From an uncultured Woeseiaceae bacterium (lineage in GTDB: Bacteria; Pseudomonadota; Gammaproteobacteria; Steroidobacterales; Woeseiaceae), in NCBI GenBank assembly GCA_905480255.1, contig CAJQPR010000017.1, positions 1 through 61,362 on the forward strand: a DNA stretch of 61,362 bases, in the 5' to 3' direction. The translations under genes and the position numbers were made by a program. The notes beneath the pieces are model-generated. The model was not told where the DNA came from. It did no database searches and saw only the letters and a program-made list of their open reading frames with translations. Below are positions 38,159 through 49,414 of this stretch, one piece after another. Each line of letters begins with the position of its first letter. Position 1 is the stretch's first letter.

Positions 38159-40312
38159 CTACTTAAAGTCCTCAATGGCACATCGCACGGTGCCCGGCTC
38201 AACCCGGTAGCAAACGTTGAGCTTGAATCCGGTGGCATCGGGGGCGGGCTCTTCAATCGTTATGACGGCGGTAAAGTTTTCGCCGGGCTGTACGGGACTA
38301 CTTGGATCGAGGTCCCCTGCGAGATATTCGCCGGGTTCCAGGATTCGGCTGCCCATGATGTCTTCGAAGCGATTCGTCAGCGAGACATGAATCAATGGGT
38401 ACGGAAGCGCTTCGTCAGCTTTGTTGCCAATCCGCGAAACGATAGTCAGAGAGGTTTCCTCCGCGCCTACACTGCCGTTGGTTGCTTCGAACTGCCAGCC
38501 CTTGATGTCCCAGTCGGGCGTTACCGGACTACCCAGAATGCGGTATACGGGCGCGATGGTCTGTTTGAAAAAACCATATGTTGCGAGCGATTCGCGTGAG
38601 TTGTGTACGAACTGGCCGGCAAGCGCCAACGCCAGGACAACCACCGCTATCACCATGCCGTAAGTGGGAGGGTCATATCGCCGTCGCCCGCCGCGCAATT
38701 TGTCCCGATTGGTTGCGTAGGTGTCAGCAAATTTCGTCGGATCGTCCAGTTCACTTCTGGCCGCATTTTCGGCGGCGAGCCGCTGTTGTTCGACGGCGCT
38801 GCGGACAAATTCGCCTTCCATAATGATGGTTTCGACTTCGTCGGAGTTTTCGTCGAAAAGTTGCTCAGGGTAATCCATTCCGATCAGCGTGGCCGTGAAG
38901 TCCTCCTTCCTGTCGGCCGCGGCCATCAGTTCTTCGTCAATCTCCATGTTGACGGTCATTTCTTCTGTAGTCGGTTCCGGAACTTCATGCTCCGTGTCCG
39001 CAGATTCGACGTCCTCATCGGTTTCATCGGTCAGGTCGTCAATGTCGCCCGATTCTGTCGATTTTTCTTCTTCGTAAGCGGTGGAATCATCTGGATCACC
39101 GGCTTCCGTTTCATCCAATTCGATATCTGAGAGCTCGCCCGAGAAGGCACGTGCCGCGGCATCGATTTTTTCTTCGAATTCGCCGGTTGATTCGAGGTCC
39201 CGAAGCCCTTCTTCGTATTGATCCTCGTCTTCGCCTCCGTCTAATGTTGTCTCTAGGGAGTCGTCTTCTTCATCGACTGACGCATCGTCGTCCTCAAATT
39301 CGTCTTTGTCGCCTGGCTCGCCATCTTCAAGTTCTTCCTCAGCGAAGAATTCGTAGTCATTTTCGTCCTCAGGCTCGTCTTCGGCTAAGAGCACTTCCTG
39401 ATCGTCTTCTTCCTCGGGCTCGTCTTCGGCTAAGAGTGTTTCCTCATCGTCTTCGTTTTCGAGCTCGAAAACGCCTGTCTCCTCATCCGCCTCGTTCTGA
39501 TCAGATTCCTCATCCTGGCCCGAATCGCTGGCCAGTTCGACCCCGCCATCGAAGAGGTCTATTTCGCTTTCGTCGAGTTGCGGCACTTCGTCGGTCAGCT
39601 CATCCTCAGCATTCCCGATATCAAGGCCCATGGCCTCCGCCTGCGTTTTGAACTGCTTGTCCAGATCGACCGGAATCGTGACAGGATCCTGTATTTCCTC
39701 GCGGCCCGACAATTCTGTATGAATCGCAGCTAGTTCCTCGGCGACATCAAAGGATTCGGTCTCCGGGTCGCGAACCTCGTCGAGAAGATCAGTCCAGTCT
39801 TCCGGGTTGCTTAATGCGAGGTCGCGCTGCCTTTCATCGAACTCATCAGCAGCCTTGATGTGATCTTCTGATCGCCGCTGAGGCACTATCGGTGGGGAGT
39901 AGTCGTCTTCCTCGTCGTCGCCATCCAAATCGATAATGCCGGTATCATCATCGTAGCGCCGTTCATCCTCATTGCTGTCGGCAAGAGCCGGATTTGCGTC
40001 GTCTGCGGCGGCTGCATTAAGTACACGCCACTCGATGCCGGTATCCTCAATACGAACATCTTCAGGTCCGGCGAGTTCGTCGAGTGTTTCAAGGAGTCGT
40101 CGGCTGGTTTCTGCGAGATCGTCAACAGGGCTTTCGTCGGCCGAAGCGTCGTCTTCTTCGAGGCCTGATTGCTCTGGCATTTCCTCCGATAAGTAGTGCA
40201 ACGCATTAAATGCGTGACTACAGTTCCCGCAGCGAACATTGCCGCCAGCCTGTTGCAGGATTTTGGCAGAGACGCGAAACGCGATCTGGCATTCAGGGCA
40301 TTGTGTAAACAT
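38159..40312 (-). CDS. Zinc-ribbon, DUF3426 protein with long acidic region
   Basis: 717 residues, much longer than common DUF3426 proteins (~250-450). The N-terminal MJ0042-type zinc ribbon has CPEC (Cys5, Cys8) and CGNC (Cys28, Cys31). Residues ~50-520 are strongly acidic and low complexity, Asp/Glu rich, with repeated LLAEDEPE units, and probably disordered. A single membrane segment (YGMVIAVVVLALALAGQFV) follows near residue 575, then the DUF3426 domain, presumably on the periplasmic side. Its place between prmA and dusB is frequent in related bacteria. Function unknown. The acidic part may serve as a spacer or protein-binding tail. Confidence 0.88.
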   Translation of the reverse strand: MFTQCPECQIAFRVSAKILQQAGGNVRCGNCSHAFNALHYLSEEMPEQSGLEEDDASADESPVDDLAETSRRLLETLDELAGPEDVRIEDTGIEWRVLNAAAADDANPALADSNEDERRYDDDTGIIDLDGDDEEDDYSPPIVPQRRSEDHIKAADEFDERQRDLALSNPEDWTDLLDEVRDPETESFDVAEELAAIHTELSGREEIQDPVTIPVDLDKQFKTQAEAMGLDIGNAEDELTDEVPQLDESEIDLFDGGVELASDSGQDEESDQNEADEETGVFELENEDDEETLLAEDEPEEEDDQEVLLAEDEPEDENDYEFFAEEELEDGEPGDKDEFEDDDASVDEEDDSLETTLDGGEDEDQYEEGLRDLESTGEFEEKIDAAARAFSGELSDIELDETEAGDPDDSTAYEEEKSTESGDIDDLTDETDEDVESADTEHEVPEPTTEEMTVNMEIDEELMAAADRKEDFTATLIGMDYPEQLFDENSDEVETIIMEGEFVRSAVEQQRLAAENAARSELDDPTKFADTYATNRDKLRGGRRRYDPPTYGMVIAVVVLALALAGQFVHNSRESLATYGFFKQTIAPVYRILGSPVTPDWDIKGWQFEATNGSVGAEETSLTIVSRIGNKADEALPYPLIHVSLTNRFEDIMGSRILEPGEYLAGDLDPSSPVQPGENFTAVITIEEPAPDATGFKLNVCYRVEPGTVRCAIEDFK
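39372..39436 (-). repeat. Short in-frame direct repeat in acidic region
   Basis: The 20-base unit GGCTCGTCTTCGGCTAAGAG (plus strand) occurs at 39372-39391 and 39417-39436, 45 bases apart. On the coding strand it gives two copies of LLAEDEPE with 15-residue spacing. An exact repeat in a low-complexity coding stretch suggests growth by slippage or recombination. Confidence 0.8.
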
Positions 40313-40321
40313 GCCTGGGTC

Positions 40322-41194
40322 TCAGCTCCTCGTACCTGACAACAGGGCCCACTCATTCAGCGTTATTGGCGCCGCAAAATCAATATGATCGTCAAATGCA
40401 TTCAGAACGGATTCTGCCTGTCCGACCAGGATCCCGGACAGCGCGAGATTTGCGCCTGGCTTCAGGTGCCGGCAAATCAGGTCCGTATTTTCGATTAATG
40501 TTCCGGCCAGAATGTTGGCCACCACCACATCGAATTGCCGGTCGGGCACGTCGGTGTTCGTCACTAATCGATCCCCAACGTCATTCCTTTCCGCATTTTG
40601 GCGGGTTGCCGCTACCGCCTGCAAATCGATATCGACGGCCTCAGCTCGAGAAGCACCGAGCTTCAGGGCGGCAACGCTGAGAATGCCGGAACCGCAACCG
40701 AAGTCGAAGATACTCCGGCCATTGAGATCGATACCGTCGAGCCATTCAAGGCACATTGCTGTTGTAGGATGCGTTCCGGTGCCAAAAGCGAGGCCCGGAT
40801 CAAGTTTGACGACAACTGAGTCAGCGGGTGGCACATCGGACTCGCCGGGGACAACCCAGAGTTTTGTACCGAATTGCATTGGGCCAAAGTCTTTCAACCA
40901 TTCCCGTTCCCATGCTCGATCTTCCAGGTCTTCGATATGATTTGGCGGCAGTTCATCGAGCTGCAGTGATGCGAGCAGGCTTGCTCGCAGCGCGTCGAAA
41001 TCGGCGTGCGCGTCAAATAGCGCGGTGATCCTCGTATTAGCCCAGAGCGGCGTTTCGCCGGGAGCCGGTTCGAGCACCGGATTGTCACCGGCATCAGTCA
41101 AGGTGACTGACTGCGCTCCGTTTTCCATGAGCACAGCTTCGATATGATCCGGATCAATCGACTCGAGGTTCATTACAAATTGGCGCCAGTCCAC
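40322..41194 (-). CDS. prmA: Ribosomal protein L11 methyltransferase PrmA
   Basis: 290 residues from GTG 41194; the opening MDWRQFVMNL aligns with the E. coli start MPWIQLKLN, favouring it over ATG 41173. SAM-binding motif FDFGCGSGILSVAALKLGA and the catalytic-region VVANILAG are present, with DPGLAFGTGTHPTTAMCLEWL. It trimethylates L11. Ten bases separate it from accC upstream. Confidence 0.96.
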   Translation of the reverse strand: MDWRQFVMNLESIDPDHIEAVLMENGAQSVTLTDAGDNPVLEPAPGETPLWANTRITALFDAHADFDALRASLLASLQLDELPPNHIEDLEDRAWEREWLKDFGPMQFGTKLWVVPGESDVPPADSVVVKLDPGLAFGTGTHPTTAMCLEWLDGIDLNGRSIFDFGCGSGILSVAALKLGASRAEAVDIDLQAVAATRQNAERNDVGDRLVTNTDVPDRQFDVVVANILAGTLIENTDLICRHLKPGANLALSGILVGQAESVLNAFDDHIDFAAPITLNEWALLSGTRS

Positions 41195-41203
41195 GGGGGC
41201 GTC

Positions 41204-42544
41204 TCATAAACCGAGTCTTTTTTCGAGATAGTGGATGTCGGTGCCACCGGCCTGGAATGCTGCGTGCTGGAATATTTCCTGGTGCAGAGGCACATTGGTT
41301 CTGATTCCCTCTATAACGATTTCAGACAAAGCATTTCTCATTCGCGCAATAGCCGTATCGCGGTCGGCACCGTGCGAAATGATCTTGCCAATCATCGAAT
41401 CGTAGAAAGGCGGAACTTTGTAGCCGCTATACAAATGGCTTTCGACCCGAATGCCGGGGCCCCCAGGGGGGTGCCAGAGTGTCACCATTCCGGGTGACGG
41501 CATGAAAGTCTTAGGATCTTCTGCGTTGATGCGACATTCGATCGCGTGGCCGTGAAACCTGACCTCGTCCTGGGTCACGCTGAGCGGCTCACCTGCCGCA
41601 ATTCTTAGTTGTTCCCTGACGATATCCACGCCGGTGATCATTTCGGTAACCGGGTGTTCTACCTGCAGTCGTGTATTCATTTCGATGAAATAGAATTCAT
41701 CATCCTGGTAAAGGAATTCAAACGTGCCTGCGCTCCGGTACCCCATTTCCTGGCAGGCACGAACGCAACGTTCGCCAATTCTCGCCCTTTGTTCTTCCGT
41801 GATGCCTGGCGCAGGCGCCTCTTCAACAACTTTCTGGTGTCGCCGTTGCATGGAACAGTCGCGCTCACCGAGATGGACAGCATTACCATGGTTATCCGCA
41901 AGCACCTGGAATTCGACGTGCCGCGGCGTTTCCAGGAACTTCTCCATATAAACAACTTCGTTGCCGAATGCCGCGCGAGCTTCCGCCTGGGTCACGGTGA
42001 TTGCTGCGACGAGAGATGCTTCGGCGTGAACCACGCGCATGCCACGGCCGCCGCCGCCGCCCGCAGCCTTGATAATGACCGGATAACCGATCTCGCGGGC
42101 AATCCTGAGATTGTCCTCCGCATTATCACCAAGCGGTCCGTCTGATCCTGGTACGGTCGGGACTCCGGCGGCTTTCATGGCTCGAATCGCGGCAACCTTA
42201 TCGCCCATTTCGCGGATTGAGCTTGCGGGCGGGCCAATGAAAATGAAACCGCTGGTTTCAACACGTTCCGCAAAATCTGCGTTTTCCGAAAGAAATCCGT
42301 AACCGGGATGGATAGCAACCGAATCGGTGACCTCGGCAGCGCTGATAATAGCGGGCATGTTGAGGTAACTCTCCGATGACGGAGGTGGCCCAATGCATAC
42401 CGTCTCATCGGCAAGCAACACATGTTTCAGGTTGTTGTCAGCCGTGGAGTGAACGGCAACTGTCTTGATGCCCATTTCTTTGCAGGCTCTGAGAATCCGC
42501 AGGGCAATTTCACCACGATTGGCAATTACAATTTTGTCGAGCAT
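41204..42544 (-). CDS. accC: Acetyl-CoA carboxylase biotin carboxylase AccC
   Basis: 446 residues, full length. ATP-grasp features: [84 protein letters not shown]. It carboxylates biotin on AccB, the first half-reaction of malonyl-CoA formation. It follows accB by 15 bases. Confidence 0.97.
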   Translation of the reverse strand: MLDKIVIANRGEIALRILRACKEMGIKTVAVHSTADNNLKHVLLADETVCIGPPPSSESYLNMPAIISAAEVTDSVAIHPGYGFLSENADFAERVETSGFIFIGPPASSIREMGDKVAAIRAMKAAGVPTVPGSDGPLGDNAEDNLRIAREIGYPVIIKAAGGGGGRGMRVVHAEASLVAAITVTQAEARAAFGNEVVYMEKFLETPRHVEFQVLADNHGNAVHLGERDCSMQRRHQKVVEEAPAPGITEEQRARIGERCVRACQEMGYRSAGTFEFLYQDDEFYFIEMNTRLQVEHPVTEMITGVDIVREQLRIAAGEPLSVTQDEVRFHGHAIECRINAEDPKTFMPSPGMVTLWHPPGGPGIRVESHLYSGYKVPPFYDSMIGKIISHGADRDTAIARMRNALSEIVIEGIRTNVPLHQEIFQHAAFQAGGTDIHYLEKRLGL

Positions 42545-42559
42545 ATTTTTTCTGCCCGA

Positions 42560-43036
42560 TTAGTCAGCGCCGCGCTGGTCGATGACGAACAGGATCTGTC
42601 CGTACTCGACCGGGTCGCCGTTTTGTACGCGAATGGATTTGATCGTGCCTGAGACGTCCGCTTCGATCTGGTTCATCATTTTCATTGCTTCTACGATGCA
42701 CAGCGTGTCTCCCTCGTTTACCCGGTCTCCAATCTGGACAAACATCGGTGACCCCGGCGAAGGTGACGAGTAGAAAGTACCTACCATCGGCGCTTTGACC
42801 GCATAACCTTCCTCCTCAGGCTCTGCTGCTGCGGCAACGGGGCTGGCAGCAGGTGCCGCTATCGGGGCAGGGGCGGCCGCTGCTAAAGGCGCGGCGGCAA
42901 CCGCAATGGGAGCAGCTGCTACGCCGGTCGGATGCCTGCTGATTCTCACAGACTCCTCTCCCTCGGTGATTTCGATCTCGGCAATGCCGGATTCATCCAG
43001 CAGCTCGATCAATTTCTTAACTTTTCTTATATCCAT
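42560..43036 (-). CDS. accB: Biotin carboxyl carrier protein AccB
   Basis: 158 residues. The N-terminal [20 protein letters not shown] is the usual opening, followed by an Ala/Pro-rich linker (~residues 39-72) and the biotinyl domain with [13 protein letters not shown], where Lys119 carries biotin. The start overlaps the aroQ stop by one base (TAATG), so the aroQ-accB-accC unit is coupled. Confidence 0.97.
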   Translation of the reverse strand: MDIRKVKKLIELLDESGIAEIEITEGEESVRISRHPTGVAAAPIAVAAAPLAAAAPAPIAAPAASPVAAAAEPEEEGYAVKAPMVGTFYSSPSPGSPMFVQIGDRVNEGDTLCIVEAMKMMNQIEADVSGTIKSIRVQNGDPVEYGQILFVIDQRGAD

Positions 43037-43482
43037 TATTTTTCCTCGGACAAGAGCCTGGATGCAGCCCGTAGTGCGATTTCATAGCCATACGCGCCGA
43101 GGCCAAAAATGCAGCCTGCGGCAATATCGCTGAAATAACTTGAATGACGAAAGTCCTCACGAGCAAAAACGTTACTCAGGTGAACTTCGATGAAGGGTAT
43201 GTCAACCGCCAGCAACGCATCGCGAATGGCGATGCTCGTATGGGTAAATGCACCAGGATTTAACAGGATGAAATCCACCTTGTCAGTCGCGGCCTGTTGT
43301 ACCTGATCTACAATCTCATGTTCCGCATTGCTCTGAAACGCAACAAGCTGGTGGCCCAGTTCACCGGCCAGCGTGCCGAGATTCGCCTCGACCGTTTGCA
43401 GGTTCGTGTCGCCGTAGACCCCGGGTTCGCGACTTCCGAGCAGATTGAGATTAGGCCCGTTAATTAAAAGCAGGCTAGCCAT
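43036..43482 (-). CDS. aroQ: Type II 3-dehydroquinate dehydratase AroQ
   Basis: 148 residues, typical of the dodecameric type II enzyme. [20 protein letters not shown] holds catalytic Tyr23 and the flexible-loop arginine; [16 protein letters not shown] and [15 protein letters not shown] complete the site. It forms 3-dehydroshikimate in the shikimate pathway. First gene of the long minus-strand block; 147 bases separate it from the tlpA-like gene upstream and probably contain its promoter. Confidence 0.97.
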   Translation of the reverse strand: MASLLLINGPNLNLLGSREPGVYGDTNLQTVEANLGTLAGELGHQLVAFQSNAEHEIVDQVQQAATDKVDFILLNPGAFTHTSIAIRDALLAVDIPFIEVHLSNVFAREDFRHSSYFSDIAAGCIFGLGAYGYEIALRAASRLLSEEK

Positions 43483-43629
43483 TTTTCGATGTTGTTTGCC
43501 AGTTTGACGAAGATGGCAGCAATTCTACCCCGTTTTGAGGGAGATGTTGCAAGTTTGGTGTGCCGGGGCTTCGGGGCAGACCCATTTCGTCGCAAATGGC
43601 GCAGGTTTGCCCGCTCGTGGTTTGGCTCG

Positions 43630-44220
43630 TTACAGGTTGCCGAGCGCATTACGCGCGCCCGCAATATCCACGCGACCCTGCTCAAGATCCTCGAAAACTG
43701 CGAGAATTTGCTCGATGTGTGATTCGACGATTTCACCGATGTGTGCTTTGATCAGCTCGCCCGATGGCGCGACTATCATCGTGAATGGCATGCCTATAAA
43801 TTCGATGCCGGTAGTTTCCGCGATGGCCATCGCATCTTCTTGCCCGACCAGGATCGGATAGTTGAATTGAGCCTCTTCGGCATACGCTGCGACCTCTTCG
43901 GGAAAGTCCACGGCGATGCCAATGACCTGCACATTATTTGCCGCCTGCTCTTCCTGGGTCTTCTTTAGTAGCGGAATTTCGCGACGGCATGGTGCGCACC
44001 ACGTCGCCCAGAAGTTGATCATGCGGGCTTTGCCGTGCCATTCCGATGACTCGCGAACGACGCCGGCGATGTCAGGCAGAGAAAATCCGACCTCTTCGAC
44101 TCCGGCAAGCTGTTCGATTGGGATGAGCACTTCGTCCTTGTTGCTGGTGACGAAGTACGCGCCGATACCGGCGACGAAAAATACAAACAGCCCGATGGCT
44201 AGGGCGACGCTCTTGTTCAT
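43630..44220 (-). CDS. TlpA/ResA-like membrane-tethered thioredoxin
   Basis: 196 residues. An N-terminal membrane anchor (residues ~5-24) precedes a periplasmic thioredoxin domain with FWATWCAPCRR (Cys75, Cys78) and cis-proline in FIGMPFTMIV. Such proteins reduce periplasmic thiols, for example in cytochrome c maturation, and take electrons from DsbD. The dsbD-type gene lies 30 bases upstream on the same strand, so donor and acceptor are likely cotranscribed. Confidence 0.92.
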   Translation of the reverse strand: MNKSVALAIGLFVFFVAGIGAYFVTSNKDEVLIPIEQLAGVEEVGFSLPDIAGVVRESSEWHGKARMINFWATWCAPCRREIPLLKKTQEEQAANNVQVIGIAVDFPEEVAAYAEEAQFNYPILVGQEDAMAIAETTGIEFIGMPFTMIVAPSGELIKAHIGEIVESHIEQILAVFEDLEQGRVDIAGARNALGNL

Positions 44221-44249
44221 TGTTATTTTGGCCTGGCTTTTGTGAAGCG

Positions 44250-46511
44250 TTAGTTAATATTCGCGCTAAGAGTTCCCGGGTTCCCCGTTGCCATCCTGAC
44301 GTGGTCTGCAAAATCCTTTGCTTTCATGTATCCGACAACTTCGTAGCCTTCGCGTTGCATTCCATCCGTGCCGAAAAAGATGATCGTTGGTGGCCCGAAA
44401 ACACCGAAGCGTTTGAGCAGTGCCTGATCTTTCTCGTCATTCAGCGTGACGTCGGCTTGCAGCAATACAGTGTTCGACAACGCATTCTGCACTTCAGCGT
44501 CGGTAAACGTGAATTCTTCCATCTCGATACATGAAACGCACCAGTCAGCATAGAAGTCCAGCATTGCGGATTTACCTTCTGCAGCGGCCCGTGCCACAGC
44601 GGCATCGAGATCGGCAGTCGTCTTGACTCTTTGGAAATCGAGACCGCGATGCTCGGCAACCGCTGCCGTTCCACCGCCACCCATATTCAAAGCCTCCAGT
44701 GGACGTAACAGGCTGTTTGATCCGGCGAGTGAGCCGATTATCAAAACGGCACCGTAGATCACGGCGAGTAAACCGGCACCCTTGCCGAATTTCTGCATGC
44801 CCACTGACTCGGGGGTCAGTGTCGTCAGGCCACCCATGTATACGCCCGACATGAAAATAAGAATGCCCCAGAGCGCAAGTGTCACTTCACCGGGCATTAC
44901 GCGGGACATCATCCAGATCGCAAGGCCGAGCATCATGAAGCCGAATGCGTTTTTCACGGCGACCATCCAGCCACCTGCCTGAGGCAACAATTTGCCCTGC
45001 GCGGCACCGACGGCAAGTAGTGGCGCACCCATTCCCATGCTCATTGCAAAGAGGGCAGTGCCACCACGAACCATATCGCCGGTCTGGGCCATTACTGTCA
45101 GCGCGGCAATCAGCGCCGGAGCTACACATGCTGTGACAATAAGCGACGAAATAGCGCCCATGACAAATGCACCAATTGCCGTGCCGCTCCTCTGACCGCT
45201 GCTGACGTTTGCGAGTCGACTTTGAATAGCTGACGGCATTTGCAGGTCATACATACCAAACATGCCCGCCGCAAGAAGGACGAACAAGCCGGAAAACACG
45301 GCCAGGATCCATGGCTGATTAAAGGTGGCCTGCAATTGTAATCCGGCAGCCGCAGCGGCAACTCCAGCGGCTGTGTAAACGAGCGCCATGCCCATCACAT
45401 AACTAAGTGCGAGTGTGAAACCTCGCGCTGCACTGACGTCTTTGCCTTCTCCCGCGATGATTCCGGACAGTATTGGCACCATCGGCAGAACACACGGAGT
45501 AAATGCGAGCAACAGGCCTGCACCGAAAAATGTTCCGATGACGACCAGCATGCTGGAGCCGGAAATAATCTGTGCCAGCTTCGCCTGCTCTGAAACCGGG
45601 GCAGTTGCTGCTGCGGCGCTGACCGCGGAGAGTGCGGTTACGGCGCTCGCCTCTGGCAATGAAACGTTCAGCACACGCGTAACCGGCGGATAGCAAATAC
45701 CCCCCTCGGCGCATCCCTGGTATTTGATCTCGAGATCAAGATCCATCGCTTCAGGCGTGCCCCTGGCGATCGACAATTTGCCGAATACGTCGCCGTGGTA
45801 AACCTCCATCTCACCGAAGTATTGGTCAGTTTTCATTTCTCCCTGCGGGAGATCCAGATAACCAGCTTGCGCGACGTCTGATTTGGCGGCGACCGAAATC
45901 TTGTCCTTGTAAAGGTAGTAACCGTCCAGCACGCGGATGGCAACTTCCACGTTGTTTCCGTCAATGGCGGTCAGTATTGGCTCAAACACCTCGTCGACAG
46001 GCAGGAAGTCCGAGTTTGCTCCGCCAAATGTTCCGAAAGTGGTGTCAAGATCGATCTTGGCACCATCTTCATTCCGTGCAATCAACCGGACGGGTTCGGT
46101 CCAGGTTTGCGGCGGATAGCAGAGACCGATGTCGGCGCAACCCTGAGATTTGATAACAACTTCGAATGATTCGGGCAAATCACCAACAACCGTATAAGGG
46201 ATGCTGACAAAAAAGCGGTCCCGGTAGACCTGTTGCACGCCGAAGAACTCGTCTTCGTGGTGTTCGCCTTCCGGAAAATCAGGCGCGCCGAAGACGATCG
46301 CGTCACTGCCGCTGGCGTAGGACATTTTGTTGCGATACAGGTAGTAGCCATCTTCGACAACCCAGTCGATTTCTATGGCGCTACCAGTGTCGGCCACCGC
46401 ATAGCGATAGGCTTTCTCGGGATGCAAAACGTCCTCATCCTGGGCGAAAACAGGCAAAGCTGTAATTGCGAGCAGGAGGGCTGTAAGGGTTAATTTCGTT
46501 GACGTAAGCAT
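44250..46511 (-). CDS. dsbD: Thiol:disulfide interchange protein DsbD with duplicated N-terminal domain
   Basis: 753 residues from ATG 46511, which gives a clean signal peptide ending PVFAQ; a TTG 18 codons earlier is unlikely. E. coli DsbD has ~565 residues. The excess comes from two tandem N-terminal sensor domains: the first with Cys125 and Cys131 (QGCADIGLCYPP), the second with Cys267 and Cys273 (QGCAEGGICYPP). Eight-helix membrane domain follows with FTPCVLPMVPI and VTACVAPAL. The C-terminal thioredoxin domain has YADWCVSCIEME (Cys658, Cys661). It carries electrons from cytosolic thioredoxin to periplasmic acceptors. Confidence 0.94.
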   Translation of the reverse strand: MLTSTKLTLTALLLAITALPVFAQDEDVLHPEKAYRYAVADTGSAIEIDWVVEDGYYLYRNKMSYASGSDAIVFGAPDFPEGEHHEDEFFGVQQVYRDRFFVSIPYTVVGDLPESFEVVIKSQGCADIGLCYPPQTWTEPVRLIARNEDGAKIDLDTTFGTFGGANSDFLPVDEVFEPILTAIDGNNVEVAIRVLDGYYLYKDKISVAAKSDVAQAGYLDLPQGEMKTDQYFGEMEVYHGDVFGKLSIARGTPEAMDLDLEIKYQGCAEGGICYPPVTRVLNVSLPEASAVTALSAVSAAAATAPVSEQAKLAQIISGSSMLVVIGTFFGAGLLLAFTPCVLPMVPILSGIIAGEGKDVSAARGFTLALSYVMGMALVYTAAGVAAAAAGLQLQATFNQPWILAVFSGLFVLLAAGMFGMYDLQMPSAIQSRLANVSSGQRSGTAIGAFVMGAISSLIVTACVAPALIAALTVMAQTGDMVRGGTALFAMSMGMGAPLLAVGAAQGKLLPQAGGWMVAVKNAFGFMMLGLAIWMMSRVMPGEVTLALWGILIFMSGVYMGGLTTLTPESVGMQKFGKGAGLLAVIYGAVLIIGSLAGSNSLLRPLEALNMGGGGTAAVAEHRGLDFQRVKTTADLDAAVARAAAEGKSAMLDFYADWCVSCIEMEEFTFTDAEVQNALSNTVLLQADVTLNDEKDQALLKRFGVFGPPTIIFFGTDGMQREGYEVVGYMKAKDFADHVRMATGNPGTLSANIN

Positions 46512-46668
46512 CTTTTGACTCGAATCTTTCCAGCAGGCTTTAAGTTGACCATTGGCGACCGGCAATTGTTACTGATTATGTGAACAAATCCGCCAGATCG
46601 GACCGAGAGCATACCGGCGCCAGAGGCTCAAGTCATTGATCCATCCCCCACTTTCATTGCCTGAAACG

Positions 46669-46696
46669 CTTGATATTTCGGGCGCGGCCCCTATTA
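46669..46696 (+). promoter_or_regulatory. Sigma-32-like heat-shock promoter of groESL
   Basis: CTTGATA (46669-46675), 12 bases, then CCCCTATTA (46688-46696). This compares well with the sigma-32 consensus CTTGAAA, 11-16 bases, CCCCATNT. It ends directly before the CIRCE-like operator and lies about 90 bases upstream of the groES start. Confidence 0.72.
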
Positions 46697-46723
46697 TTGG
46701 CACTCCCCGCGGCCGAGTGCTAA
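46697..46723 (+). promoter_or_regulatory. CIRCE operator (HrcA binding site) for groESL
   Basis: TTGGCACTC, nine bases, GAGTGCTAA. This equals the CIRCE consensus TTAGCACTC-N9-GAGTGCTAA with a single mismatch in the left arm (third base G for A) and a perfect right arm and spacer length. It begins right after the predicted -10 box, so bound HrcA would block transcription. Confidence 0.88.
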
Positions 46724-46786
46724 CAGGTCGAGGCCGCAAGCCAAGTTAATTGGTTAATAATCAATAGTTTATAGGAGATCTAATCG

Positions 46787-47077
46787 ATGAAGATTCGTCC
46801 GCTTCATGATCGAGTCATCGTTAAGCGCATGGAAGAGGAACGCACTTCCCCTGGTGGAATCGTGATTCCTGATGCTGCTACCGAGAAGCCGATCAAGGGT
46901 GAAATCGTTGCCGTAGGTAACGGAAGAATCCTGGATAACGGAGATACCCGTGCCCTGGACCTTAAAGCCGGTGACAAAGTGTTGTTTGGCAAGTACTCAG
47001 GTACTGAAGTCAAGGTTGACGGCGAAGAGCTACTGGTGATGAAAGAAGACGACATCATGGCCGTCATCGAAGGCTAA
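46787..47077 (+). CDS. groES: Co-chaperonin GroES
   Basis: 96 residues, with AGGAGA 8 bases before the [23 protein letters not shown] and the mobile loop [15 protein letters not shown] are standard. It caps GroEL. GroEL follows after 48 bases. Control appears doubled: sigma-32-like promoter plus CIRCE. Confidence 0.98.
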   Translation: MKIRPLHDRVIVKRMEEERTSPGGIVIPDAATEKPIKGEIVAVGNGRILDNGDTRALDLKAGDKVLFGKYSGTEVKVDGEELLVMKEDDIMAVIEG

Positions 47078-47110
47078 GGCCCTCACCAGCTCATACTGAA
47101 TATTAGATAA

Positions 47111-48772
<1,662 letters not shown>

Positions 48773-48800
48773 GCCAGCCGCTTAAGCGAGCTAAAGAGAA

Positions 48801-48827
48801 GGGCGCACGAAAGTGCGCCCTTTTTTT
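48801..48827 (+). terminator. Intrinsic terminator after groEL
   Basis: GGGCGCAC, loop GAAA, GTGCGCCC, then seven T residues. An 8-bp GC-rich stem with a GNRA loop and good T-tract. It ends at the stop codon of the convergent DUF2165 gene. Confidence 0.93.
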
Positions 48828-49311
48828 ATTCGTCCTGCATGCTCAGGTAGATCATCACCATCCCGCACATCACTGCATACTGGAAAGCGCCCTGTAGCGG
48901 TTGAGCTCCGACCTGTGTTTGCCACATCTGAAAGAAAGCCCCGCCGATGGCATGGAAATAACCAAACCAGATCACGACGCCGATGCCGGCTCCCGCGATA
49001 GCGAGTTTTTTGGCTTTATTGAAGCCCGCCGAATCGGCAGATCGGGCCTGCCACATATCGAACGACCCCTTGGCAGCCAGGAGTCCCGCGGCAAACTCGC
49101 TCAGGATAATGATCCAGAGAATTAGCCAGATCAGTGCCGGTGAGGTGATTGCTGTGCCGAACGTATCCGGGTAGGCCACGTGACCTTCCATCGACGCCAT
49201 GAGCGCAACGAAGTTATAAGCGGCCTGAAGATTGACAACATTCTGCAGCGCGTAGAACAAACACAACAGCGCCACACACAAAGCGAGAACACTCTTCAGA
49301 ATTCGAATCAT
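48826..49311 (-). CDS. DUF2165 family small integral membrane protein
   Basis: 161 residues with four hydrophobic segments: SVLALCVALLCLFYALQNVV, PALIWLILWIIILSEFAAGL, KLAIAGAGIGVVIWFGYF and GAFQYAVMCGMVMIYL. This fits the DUF2165 family of predicted inner-membrane proteins with no known role. Its stop overlaps the groEL terminator T-tract. The neighbouring TPR gene is divergent, about 100 bases away. Confidence 0.82.
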   Translation of the reverse strand: MIRILKSVLALCVALLCLFYALQNVVNLQAAYNFVALMASMEGHVAYPDTFGTAITSPALIWLILWIIILSEFAAGLLAAKGSFDMWQARSADSAGFNKAKKLAIAGAGIGVVIWFGYFHAIGGAFFQMWQTQVGAQPLQGAFQYAVMCGMVMIYLSMQDE

Positions 49312-49414
49312 GACGGTACTCCAGTCTTGTTGTTATTGACTGATTGCAGTTTACGGGATCATGTTTTTTCAATAAAGTGAATAACTTGCAATTGCAATGA
49401 CGGGGTAGGTCGCG

